Position numbers and translations under genes: made by a program. The notes beneath the pieces were generated by a model. It saw nothing but the letters and a program-made list of their open reading frames with translations, made no database searches and was not told the DNA's origin. A stretch of DNA of 35,264 bases from Fibrobacter sp. (GTDB taxonomy: Bacteria; Fibrobacterota; Fibrobacteria; Fibrobacterales; Fibrobacteraceae). The stretch is taken from the NCBI GenBank assembly GCA_024399035.1, contig JAKSID010000026.1:1-35264 (forward strand), given 5' to 3'. Position 1 is the first letter of the stretch. Each line of letters starts with the position of its first letter. Of this stretch, positions 7,378-14,319 are shown piece by piece.

Positions 7378-9111
7378 ATGTATAGCGAAAAAGACCGTAC
7401 GAATTTATTTGTTTTTTGGGGAACCATTTGCCTGCTGGCAAATATCCTTTTGACGTTTGCAAACCCCTATGGCCCTGACCAGAACTTTTGGGCAAATTGG
7501 CTTAGGCAACTTGTCGAGGGCGGGCTGGGAAATTTAAAATGCGACTATCCTCCAGTTTATATTTTATGGCTGTGGATTGTTGCCCAGGTGCATTCAATTT
7601 TCAATCTTGAAATTGCAAACTCATTTTTCCTAAAGTTTATCTGTCTTTGGCCTGTATATTTTTCCCATGTCTTTTTCGTTGATTTCGCATCACGATTTGT
7701 GCTGAAACTTAATCATCCTCGTTGGCAGACTCACTTAATTCTTGGATTTGTTGCACTGAACCCTGCGCTTTTGCTGGATGGACCGATTTGGGGGCAGATT
7801 GATTTGTTCCCCATTGTTTTCGCCATACTTGGAATTTACTGCATCAACTATCGTAAGACTAATATCTGGAGCTCTGCATTTTATGTCTTTGCACTGCTTA
7901 CGAAATTCCAGATGATTCTTTTCTTGCCTGTTTTTGGCGGACTTTTCTTGAAGCATTGGCGTAGGTCCTGGAAGAGCCTTCCTCTTGGCTTTGCTGTAAT
8001 CGCTTTGGTTCTTTTGCCGTTCCTAATTTCCGGGAATCTTTTGGATACGCTGCGCGGGGCTTATGTGAGCTCCTCGGATACTTATCCGTTTGCGACTTAT
8101 AATGCTGCAAACTTGTGGATGCTCTTGTCGGGAAACACTACGCCGAACAGCGTCCCTATTTTTGGTGGCGAAGGCGGTTTGTCATTCCTTTTGAAGCCTA
8201 GTGTGCTTGGACGAATCTTGTTTGTTCTGGTGTCCATTTTTGTTTTGGTAAAATCTATTCTCAGCCGCAATATTCGAACCGTGTGGATGCTCGCTACGAT
8301 TAATGCGGTTGCTTTCTTTGTGGTGCTTCCCGGAATGCATGAGCGCTATTTGATTTATGCTGTGCCGGCCGCCCTGTGCTGGTTTTTGTGGGAATTTGGT
8401 GTTGGTGGAATTGCCTGTTTCTTCGTATCAGCAGTAGCCGCTGTAAATGTGAATATGATTAACAGCCTGAAAGGATATGACCTTTGGGGAATTTTGTCTT
8501 TCTTTGCATGCTTGACTTTGCTGGCAACGATTGCCCAGGCTGCAGCTCCCAAGAAAGTGAAGGCTCTTGTGAATTTGATTGCCTCTGTAAAATATCCGCG
8601 GTTTATTCCGTACGCTATGCTTAGCGTGATTATTGTTGCCATGGCGATTTTCTTTACGGTTAAGATGAGCCCGGTGGTGTTGCATTTGAATGATAACGAA
8701 ATTCTTGTTGCTGATTTGCATCTGGTTCGACAGAGACAGGATTATGGGTCGATGCACTATGATAAGACTGTGGATGGCAACGCTTTGAGCGCAGCAAAGA
8801 AAACTTATCAAACAGGTATTGGAACTCATGCCAATTCCTCCTTTGAATATGAATTGCCGGATAACGCTGACTCCCTATTTATTGGGGCTGCTGTTGATGA
8901 TGAGGCTGGTGGTGCAGGTAGCGTAAAGTTCATTGTAAAAGCCGATGGCCACGAAATTTGGCGCAGCGATGTTATTAAAGGCGGGGAAGATCCTCAGTTT
9001 GTATCCTTGCCTATAAGAGGCTGCCGCCGCCTACAACTCATTACAGATGCAGATGGTTCCAATCATAGTGACCATGCGGATTGGCTGAATCCCTACATCA
9101 AATTGTTCTAG
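7378..9111 (+). CDS. GT-C membrane glycosyltransferase fused to C-terminal NPCBM domain
   Basis: 577 aa. The first 430 residues or so form a polytopic membrane protein with the GT87-like loop motif DYPPVY at residue 56 after an early acidic PYGPDQ loop. After the last membrane segment (about 418-432), residues 434-577 match the NPCBM pattern: GIGTHANSSFEYELP, then VDDEAGGAGSVKF, and finally DHADWLNPYIK. NPCBM modules are usually attached to secreted glycoside hydrolases, where they bind sugars. Here the domain would lie in the periplasm beside the active site. It is the last gene of the operon starting with GtrA; the next promoter lies in the short gap after it. Confidence 0.85.
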   Translation: MYSEKDRTNLFVFWGTICLLANILLTFANPYGPDQNFWANWLRQLVEGGLGNLKCDYPPVYILWLWIVAQVHSIFNLEIANSFFLKFICLWPVYFSHVFFVDFASRFVLKLNHPRWQTHLILGFVALNPALLLDGPIWGQIDLFPIVFAILGIYCINYRKTNIWSSAFYVFALLTKFQMILFLPVFGGLFLKHWRRSWKSLPLGFAVIALVLLPFLISGNLLDTLRGAYVSSSDTYPFATYNAANLWMLLSGNTTPNSVPIFGGEGGLSFLLKPSVLGRILFVLVSIFVLVKSILSRNIRTVWMLATINAVAFFVVLPGMHERYLIYAVPAALCWFLWEFGVGGIACFFVSAVAAVNVNMINSLKGYDLWGILSFFACLTLLATIAQAAAPKKVKALVNLIASVKYPRFIPYAMLSVIIVAMAIFFTVKMSPVVLHLNDNEILVADLHLVRQRQDYGSMHYDKTVDGNALSAAKKTYQTGIGTHANSSFEYELPDNADSLFIGAAVDDEAGGAGSVKFIVKADGHEIWRSDVIKGGEDPQFVSLPIRGCRRLQLITDADGSNHSDHADWLNPYIKLF

Positions 9112-9126
9112 GAAAGGGCTTTTTTG

Positions 9127-9132
9127 TATATT
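9127..9132 (+). promoter_or_regulatory. Candidate -10 (TATATT) for BatC-like genes
   Basis: The TATATT hexamer follows a T-rich run at 9120-9125 that may also end the preceding operon. It lies 28 nt before the ATG at 9161, leaving room for a short leader. Confidence 0.4.
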
Positions 9133-9160
9133 CCTAGTCGAAGTTAGTGAAGATATTGCT

Positions 9161-9916
9161 ATGAAAGCTGTTTTGTTGTTAATGAAAGTCGCCTTGTTTA
9201 TGGGATTGGCTGCCGCGATTTCTGTGGCACGCCCCATTAACGATGGCAACAAATTGTTTGCCGCTGGCGACTATGCCGGCGCTCTTGAAAAATACATGAA
9301 GGCCCGGGAGGCAGAACCTGCCGATCCTCTGCTGTTCTATAACATTGGAACTTGCCAGTACAAGTTGGGCAATTACGAGGAAGCCAAGAAGGAATTGGAA
9401 AGCGCAGTGCGCATGCCCGATACAAAGCTTGCCGCCAAGTCTGCCTACAATCTGGCCAACACCCATTTCCGTATTGGTGAACAGGCTTCTGAACCAAGCG
9501 CACGTATTGCCGCCTGGCGTGAATCTGTTGCCTATCTGAAAAAGGCGATCGATCTGGATAACAAGTTTGAAAACGCCAAGAAGAATGTGGAAATTGTCCA
9601 GCGCAAGCTTAAGGAAGAACTGGATAAGCAAAAGGAAAATCAGGACCAGAACCAGGATCAGGATAACGACCAGAAGCAGCCGCCTTTAAGCGAAAAGGCC
9701 AAGGAAGCTTTGGCTCGCGCTCTCCAGCTTAGCAAGGATGGCAAGTATGCCGAGGCTAAGCAGCTCCTGGAAAATGTCATTGCCGAAGATGAAACGGCGG
9801 GCCAGCTGAATGCCTATGTGCAGCGCATTGACGATGTTATCGAAATCAAGGCCGGCCGTAAACCCAAGGCAAAGATTGATGCAAGCAACACCGATAACGA
9901 CCTGGAGGTAATCTAA
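9161..9916 (+). CDS. BatC-like secreted TPR protein
   Basis: 251 aa with a signal peptide (about residues 1-24). TPR units follow at about 25-60, 63-95 and 96-140, including GNKLFAAGDYAGALEKYMKA. A short polar Asp/Gln/Asn linker (about 165-176) leads to another helical pair and an acidic tail. This matches the TPR protein BatC of the Bacteroides aerotolerance (Bat) operon, where it is thought to scaffold von Willebrand factor type A proteins in the periplasm. The other Bat genes are not adjacent. A DUF58 gene, often seen in Bat clusters, lies about 9 kb away and is not linked. The stop overlaps the next ATG (TAATG). Confidence 0.75.
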   Translation: MKAVLLLMKVALFMGLAAAISVARPINDGNKLFAAGDYAGALEKYMKAREAEPADPLLFYNIGTCQYKLGNYEEAKKELESAVRMPDTKLAAKSAYNLANTHFRIGEQASEPSARIAAWRESVAYLKKAIDLDNKFENAKKNVEIVQRKLKEELDKQKENQDQNQDQDNDQKQPPLSEKAKEALARALQLSKDGKYAEAKQLLENVIAEDETAGQLNAYVQRIDDVIEIKAGRKPKAKIDASNTDNDLEVI

Positions 9917-9969
9917 TGAAGCGTCTCCATATGTCATTGCGAGGCCTGCAAGGCCGTGGCAATCTAATG
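9910..9969 (+). repeat. 9-bp direct repeat flanking inserted palindromic element
   Basis: The word aatctaatg occurs at 9910-9918 and again at 9961-9969, 51 nt apart, with a palindromic element between them at 9932-9964. Both copies place ATG in the same frame. The first also contains the stop of the upstream gene. It looks like a target-site duplication or a slippage footprint. Confidence 0.75.
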
Positions 9970-10623
9970 CGTGTTTTCGCTTGCGTCTTGGTTTGCGTTG
10001 TTGCCGCTTTCGCTGCTCCCAAGTCTGCTAGCGCCTACTACAGCGATGCCGCCTTCCAGTACATCGAAAACCGTTTGCCCACTGCAGAGATTACTTGTAA
10101 CGAAGGCCTGCAGTATTATCCTAACGATCAGAAACTCCAGATGCTCTTGGACCGAATCAAGGAAGCCAAGGACGAGCAGAAGAACGAAAATCAGAAGAAG
10201 GATCCTAAGAACGATCAGAACAATGATCAGAACCAGGACCAGAATCAAGATCAGAACAAGGATAACCAGGATCAAAATCAGGACCAGCAGAATCAGGATC
10301 AAAACAAGGATCAGAATTCTGGTGAATCCAGCTCCAGCCAGGGTGAAGATCAACAGAATCAAGACCAGAATGGTGGACAGTCCAGCAGTAGTTCTGAGCA
10401 GAGTTCCGATAGCAATGGTGGCGCAGATCAGCAGGAACAGCCCCAGGATCAAGGCTCCAGCGATAGCCAGGGTGAACAGCCTGAGATGCCGCCGGAAGTT
10501 CCTGAAGGCCAGATGAATCCTGCGGATGCGGCCCAGCTCCTGAAGGACTTTGACGAACAGAATGGCGAACGCAAGCCTTGGAAACCTGTTCGCGGTCAGG
10601 CTCGTCCGGCAAAAGACTGGTAA
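9916..10623 (+). CDS. BatC-like exported protein with Asn/Asp/Gln repeat linker; N-terminus extended by repeat
   Basis: 235 aa from the ATG at 9916, or 218 aa from the ATG at 9967. The strong GGAGG at 9904-9908 serves 9916. A normal signal peptide (MRVFACVLVCVVAAFA...) begins only at 9967, so the first 17 residues are encoded by an inserted palindromic repeat. After the signal peptide a short TPR-like unit (IENRLPTAEITCNEGLQYYP) is followed by a low-complexity tract of Asn, Asp, Gln, Lys and Ser, then a conserved-looking tail with MNPADAAQLLKDF. Overlap with the upstream TPR gene suggests coupled translation and joint function. How export copes with the extra N-terminal residues is unknown. 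Confidence 0.72.
   Translation: MKRLHMSLRGLQGRGNLMRVFACVLVCVVAAFAAPKSASAYYSDAAFQYIENRLPTAEITCNEGLQYYPNDQKLQMLLDRIKEAKDEQKNENQKKDPKNDQNNDQNQDQNQDQNKDNQDQNQDQQNQDQNKDQNSGESSSSQGEDQQNQDQNGGQSSSSSEQSSDSNGGADQQEQPQDQGSSDSQGEQPEMPPEVPEGQMNPADAAQLLKDFDEQNGERKPWKPVRGQARPAKDW
9932..9964 (+). repeat. Palindromic repeat inside the start of BatC-like gene
   Basis: It begins tgtcattgcgaggcc and ends ggccgtggcaatct, the same outer arms as the copies at 289-324 and 17755-17790. The central stem is ggcct/aggcc. It is in frame and encodes SLRGLQGRGNL. Confidence 0.75.
10204..10330 (+). repeat. Coding low-complexity repeat (Asp-Gln-Asn)
   Basis: Imperfect iterations of short words such as aatcaggaccag encode alternating Asn, Asp and Gln with some Lys. 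Codons vary between iterations, so the amino acid pattern rather than the DNA appears to be kept. It is probably a flexible exported linker and may vary in length between strains. Confidence 0.75.
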
Positions 10624-10628
10624 AGTGT

Positions 10629-11645
10629 ATGTGGCGCGGGTTAGGAATTGCTGGAGTTGTGGCCGCGCTTTTGGCGGGCTGCGGTTCCGATGATCCGTCT
10701 TCTGCGACTGTTGTCAGTTCGTCTAGTGATGTCGCAAGTTCGTCCAGTGTTGCTGCCGAAAGTTCTTCTTTCGAAACGCCGAAAAGTTCGGCTGAAGTTA
10801 AGTCGTCAAGTTCTTCTGTAGCGGCAAGTTCTGCCGCGGACACTGTTGAAACTTCATCGAGTTCTGCCGCGGATACAGCCGCGGTCTCCTCTGCGTCTAA
10901 CGCAACCGACGCTTGGTATTTTGACGATGCCGAAGGCGCCTGCGAAAAATGCGACAGCTACACGGCCCAAGACCCGGTACTGAACGACCGCGGCGGAACA
11001 GGCTCTATTACAACCTACGGAAGCATTACCGAAAAAGAAACTAGTTTAGGCGGCGCCTGCAATTACGGCCAGACGAATATACAGTACTACGCCGCAATTC
11101 ACGTGAACGTCTCCAGCGGGGACGATAAAGGGCCCTGGAACGGGGGCCTTGCCTGCGGCGGCTGCGTTCGCGTCAAGGCGAAGACACCCGATGGCTGGAA
11201 GCGAGTGACGGTGCGCATTACGGACCGTTGTCCCGACGAAAGCTGCGGTGTGGACTTGGGCGGCGCGCCGGCAAGCGACATCATGGGCAACACGGTGGGC
11301 CGCTACTACGGCGAATGGGAATTCGTATCCTGCGAAGGCGTTGACGGCGTGTGGGGCGACTCCACCAGCATCTGGGTCAAGGAAGGTGCCAGTGCCTACT
11401 GGAGTGTTATTCAAGTTCGCAACCCCAAGGATGCAGTAAAGAGCATTTCGATCAATGGCGCCGAACTTCCCCTTTTCTCAGGTGCAGAAAATTTCTGGGA
11501 AGTTCCTCAGGAAATCCTTCAATCCGACGCCTCTGTCAAAATCACCGCCACCTATCGCAGTGGCACTCCCGACGTATGGACCATCTCCGGCGCCGCCTTA
11601 ACAGAAGGCGAAGCCAATTACTACCTGTACGATTATCGGGAATAA
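10629..11645 (+). CDS. Expansin-like lipoprotein with Ser-rich linker
   Basis: 338 aa from the ATG at 10629, 5 nt after the previous stop. The signal peptide ends in lipobox LLAGC (lipid-anchored Cys18). A Ser/Ala/Val linker covers about residues 20-92. The two-domain core follows: a double-psi beta-barrel (about 115-235) with TTYGS, GGACNYG, CGGCVRV, the ITDRCP motif with the presumed key Asp near residue 197, and VDLGG; then a CBM63-like beta-sandwich (about 255-338) opening with YWSVIQVRNP. Expansins loosen cellulose-hemicellulose contacts without hydrolysis. Anchored to the outer membrane, it would act on plant walls at the cell surface. Several Cys pairs suggest disulfides. It ends at a terminator. 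Confidence 0.85.
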   Translation: MWRGLGIAGVVAALLAGCGSDDPSSATVVSSSSDVASSSSVAAESSSFETPKSSAEVKSSSSSVAASSAADTVETSSSSAADTAAVSSASNATDAWYFDDAEGACEKCDSYTAQDPVLNDRGGTGSITTYGSITEKETSLGGACNYGQTNIQYYAAIHVNVSSGDDKGPWNGGLACGGCVRVKAKTPDGWKRVTVRITDRCPDESCGVDLGGAPASDIMGNTVGRYYGEWEFVSCEGVDGVWGDSTSIWVKEGASAYWSVIQVRNPKDAVKSISINGAELPLFSGAENFWEVPQEILQSDASVKITATYRSGTPDVWTISGAALTEGEANYYLYDYRE

Positions 11646-11651
11646 GAAAAA

Positions 11652-11680
11652 GGCTCCCTCGAAGGGAGCCGTTCTTTTTA
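11652..11680. terminator. Bidirectional intrinsic terminator
   Basis: An 8-bp perfect stem (11652-11659 with 11663-11670) and 3-nt loop, followed by a T-rich run on the plus strand and preceded by an A run that serves the minus strand. It separates the converging expansin and outer-membrane protein genes. Confidence 0.85.
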
Positions 11681-11696
11681 AAACAGATTTGCTTAA

Positions 11697-12296
11697 TTAG
11701 AATCTGTAGCTGATGCCGCCAGAGTAGAAGCCGCGATAACCGATACCCGCTTCGAAATAGACGCCGAGTTTGTCAATGTATTCCACACCTAGAGGGCTAA
11801 TTTGTCCACTGAGGCCTTCGATGTCAATATTGTAATCGTCAACCTTGTTGATGTTCATGGCTGCACCTAAGCCTAATCGAGAGTAAAATTGAACGTGGTC
11901 GAATACGGTTACCCAGTCAATCTTTACCTCGGCAGCCAAATGGACTAGGTGATTGTCTTTAGTCTTTGTGTATTTTTCGATGCCGTTCTTATCTACGACG
12001 GGAGAGACTTTTGAAGAATAGTATTCGTAACCTGTGGTAGCGCCCACTTCAAGCATCTTTGCAAGTTGGTAGCGTACACCAAGATTGGCGACGGTGTAGT
12101 TTGTGCTGCCACTCACTTCATCGGGTAGGCTGATCTTTCCGTCGTCATAATCAAATTGTCTCATGGTAAGAGCGTAATCGATTAAGAGCGAATAAGTGGC
12201 AAATCCGCCGCCTACGTCGACAATCCACTTGGATTTATTTTCTTCTGCGAAAGCCATGATTGCGCACAGGCTAAGGATGGCGATGATTTTTTTCAT
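11697..12296 (-). CDS. Outer-membrane beta-barrel protein, porin-like
   Basis: 199 aa from the ATG at 12296, preceded by a strong AGGAGG on the minus strand (12303-12308 as cctcct). A signal peptide (MKKIIAILSLCAIMAFA) is followed by alternating aromatic-polar strands, and the C-terminus ends in Tyr-Arg-Phe, the terminal aromatic signature recognised by the BAM complex. The length suggests about eight strands. No ligand is evident. Upstream sequence carries repeated ATGATAC sites that may control it. The longer reading to 12377 has no support beyond being open. Confidence 0.8.
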   Translation of the reverse strand: MKKIIAILSLCAIMAFAEENKSKWIVDVGGGFATYSLLIDYALTMRQFDYDDGKISLPDEVSGSTNYTVANLGVRYQLAKMLEVGATTGYEYYSSKVSPVVDKNGIEKYTKTKDNHLVHLAAEVKIDWVTVFDHVQFYSRLGLGAAMNINKVDDYNIDIEGLSGQISPLGVEYIDKLGVYFEAGIGYRGFYSGGISYRF

Positions 12297-12396
12297 AAGT
12301 AATCCTCCTAAGATTGCACTTAAAATATAAAAGGAGATGCACTTAGCGTATCTCCCCCCAAAAAAATCTGTTCTCATATCGTTTTCTTGAATGTAT

Positions 12397-12429
12397 ATGA
12401 TACGCTTCTTATGATACGATGTGTATCAT
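12397..12429. promoter_or_regulatory. ATGATAC operator-like sites
   Basis: ATGATAC occurs at 12397-12403 and 12411-12417, and its inverse GTATCAT at 12423-12429; the last two form a 7-bp inverted repeat with a 5-nt spacer. A further GTATCAT lies at 12505-12511. They sit between the outer-membrane protein gene and the TIGR02147-like remnant. The rest of the 270-bp gap (12297-12567) is AT-rich with no other gene seen. Confidence 0.45.
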
Positions 12430-12540
12430 TATTTAAAAAGCACGTTGATTATTCATCATAAATGGTCGATTTTCTTTTAATTTTAAAAAAATCACCCAAA
12501 GTCCGTATCATTTAATTGTCTTGTCAAATCAAGAAAGACT

Positions 12541-12546
12541 TATATT
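12541..12546 (+). promoter_or_regulatory. Candidate -10 (TATATT) before gene remnant
   Basis: The hexamer lies 21 nt before the remnant's ATG at 12568. It may be the surviving promoter of the decayed regulator gene. Confidence 0.35.
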
Positions 12547-12567
12547 TATGAACGTAAGGGTTAGAAA

Positions 12568-12711
12568 ATGAAATCGATTATAAACTATTTAGATTATCGC
12601 TGCTATATGCGGGACTTCTACGAGGAGCAGAAGAAGTTGTCCGATTTTTCGTGGCGAAAATTTGCAAAGCTGGCTGGGTTCTGCGACCATGTTCTGGTTG
12701 ACAGAAATTGA
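12568..12711 (+). pseudogene. N-terminal fragment of a TIGR02147-like regulator
   Basis: 47 codons beginning MKSIINYLDYRCYMRDFYEE and continuing FSWRKFAKLAG before a stop. This matches the opening of TIGR02147 proteins (a DYR...L..YY..K motif, then F S-R-F---AG), a paralogous family first noted in Fibrobacter whose members are normally a few hundred residues. Nothing of the rest of the gene follows. The sequence instead switches to an unrelated reading frame near 12692. A truncated, probably inactive gene is the simplest reading. A short peptide could still be made. Confidence 0.55.
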
Positions 12712-12838
12712 TGAGACGAATGTCCATTATATAGGCAATGTGAAACCGGAACATGAGCCAGGACCAACGAAGTTTGAAGATGTATGGGGCGTGACCACGA
12801 CGAACATGCATTTACCCATCCGCTGTATCAAGAAATGA
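12692..12838 (+). pseudogene. C-terminal fragment resembling a FISUMP (TIGR02145) domain
   Basis: An open stretch in the +1 frame relative to the preceding fragment, running to a TGA at 12836-12838. It encodes FWLTEIDETNVHYI and ends LPIRCIKK, similar in shape to the end of the Fibrobacter major paralogous domain, where a WTSTE-like segment leads to a terminal RCxK/RCxxD. It has no start codon or ribosome site of its own. A good terminator follows, consistent with the true 3' end of a lost gene. Family assignment is from memory of the motif and is tentative. Confidence 0.4.
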
Positions 12839-12846
12839 CGATAAGG

Positions 12847-12875
12847 GCACCTGCAAAAATGCGGGTGCTTTTTTT
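12847..12875 (+). terminator. Intrinsic terminator after gene remnants
   Basis: Arms gcacctgc and gcgggtgc (one G-U pair) with a 6-nt loop, followed by seven T. It is well preserved despite the decayed genes before it. Confidence 0.85.
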
Positions 12876-12912
12876 GGATTGCAAATAGCACTACAGTGAC
12901 AATTAGAAAAGC

Positions 12913-12918
12913 TATATT
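12913..12918 (+). promoter_or_regulatory. Candidate -10 (TATATT) for polymerase gene
   Basis: It lies 6 nt before the GTG start at 12925 with no Shine-Dalgarno between, implying a leaderless or near-leaderless mRNA. Confidence 0.45.
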
Positions 12919-12924
12919 GTTCCT

Positions 12925-14319
12925 GTGGGTCGAGAAAATCGTACATTCATTGCCATTGACTTGAAGTCGTTCTTTGCCTCCGTGGAATGTGTTCTGCGGG
13001 GGCTTGACCCGCTGACTACGAATCTTGTAGTGGCTGACGAAAGCCGTACTGAAAAGACCATCTGCCTTGCGGTGACACCCAGCTTAAAAGCTTACGGGAT
13101 TCCTGGCCGTGCCCGCCTTTTTGAAGTGAACCAGAAGGTGGCGGAAGTCAAGCGTAAGACCGGCAAGGAAATCAAGTTTATTATTGCGCCACCTCAGATG
13201 GCCCGCTATGTGGAATACTCCACACGCATCTACAATGTGTATTTGAAGTACGTGAGCCACGATGACATTCACCCTTATTCCATTGACGAATGTTTCATCG
13301 ACGTGACCCGCTATTTGTCGCTGTACAAGAAGACTCCTCGGGATCTTGCAAAGACCATGATCCAGGATGTTTTTGAAACCACGGGAATTACGGCTACAGC
13401 AGGCATCGGCACCAATCTGTACCTTTGCAAGATTGCCATGGACATTATGGCAAAGCATGTGGAACCTGACGCAGACGGAGTCCGCATTGCGGAACTTGAC
13501 GAAATGACGTACCGCAAAAAGTTGTGGGCTCATCGTCCTTTGACGAGTTTTTGGCAGGTGGGCAAGGGCATTGCAGAGCGCTTGGAAACTTGCCGCCTTA
13601 ACGATGGTCGCGGCATTTTGACCATGGGTGACTTGGCTCGCGTGAGTATCAAGCGTCCTGATGATCTGTACAAGATGTTCGGCATCAATGCAGAAATTCT
13701 CATTGACCACGCCTGGGGTTATGAACCTTGCACCATTGCAGAGATCAAGAAGTACAAGCCCAAGAGCAATAGCATTGGCAGCGGGCAGGTTCTGCAGCAC
13801 GCTTATGACTGGGCTAAGACTCGCATTGTTGTCCGCGAAATGGTGGACTCCTTGGTCATTGACTTGATTGACAAGAATCTTGTGACCAACGGAATTACGC
13901 TGCACCTGGGCTATGACCGCGAAAATATTGACAAGGGATTGTACCACGGCGATGTGGTTATCGACCCTTATGGCAGAACCATTCCCAAGCCTGCCCATGG
14001 TACGGCAGCGTTGGGTCGTTACACCAGTTCCTTGACGGTGATTGCGGATGCAGTGATGAAATTGTTTGACCGCATTACGGATCCGGCCTTGACTTTCAAG
14101 CGCCTGAATATTGTGGCAAACGATGTGCTGGATGCCAGCTACGACCAGCCGGATATTTTCACCGACGTTCAAAAAGAAGAACGTGAAAAGAAACGATTGA
14201 AGGCGGAACTTCTCATTAAGAAACGCTTCGGCAAGAACGCCATTATCAAGGGCATGGATTTGCAGGAAGGTGCCACTACGGTGGAACGCAACGGACAGAT
14301 TGGAGGTCATCGTGCCTAG
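12925..14319 (+). CDS. Y-family DNA polymerase, UvrX/UmuC-like
   Basis: 464 aa from a GTG start. Catalytic acids of the Y family are present: D12 in FIAIDLKSFFASVE, and D121-E122 in SIDECFIDVT. The palm and fingers segment TAGIGTNLYLCKIAMD, a helix-hairpin-helix region (FWQVGKGIAERL) and a little-finger domain (about 290-420) complete the usual order. It would perform translesion synthesis on damaged DNA. A YolD-like gene overlaps its end by 8 nt with its own GGAGG, the arrangement known for uvrX-yolD pairs of Firmicutes. No LexA-type box was recognised upstream. It belongs to the UvrX/ImuB-like side of the family rather than compact DinB; the exact subgroup is not certain. Confidence 0.9.
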   Translation: MGRENRTFIAIDLKSFFASVECVLRGLDPLTTNLVVADESRTEKTICLAVTPSLKAYGIPGRARLFEVNQKVAEVKRKTGKEIKFIIAPPQMARYVEYSTRIYNVYLKYVSHDDIHPYSIDECFIDVTRYLSLYKKTPRDLAKTMIQDVFETTGITATAGIGTNLYLCKIAMDIMAKHVEPDADGVRIAELDEMTYRKKLWAHRPLTSFWQVGKGIAERLETCRLNDGRGILTMGDLARVSIKRPDDLYKMFGINAEILIDHAWGYEPCTIAEIKKYKPKSNSIGSGQVLQHAYDWAKTRIVVREMVDSLVIDLIDKNLVTNGITLHLGYDRENIDKGLYHGDVVIDPYGRTIPKPAHGTAALGRYTSSLTVIADAVMKLFDRITDPALTFKRLNIVANDVLDASYDQPDIFTDVQKEEREKKRLKAELLIKKRFGKNAIIKGMDLQEGATTVERNGQIGGHRA

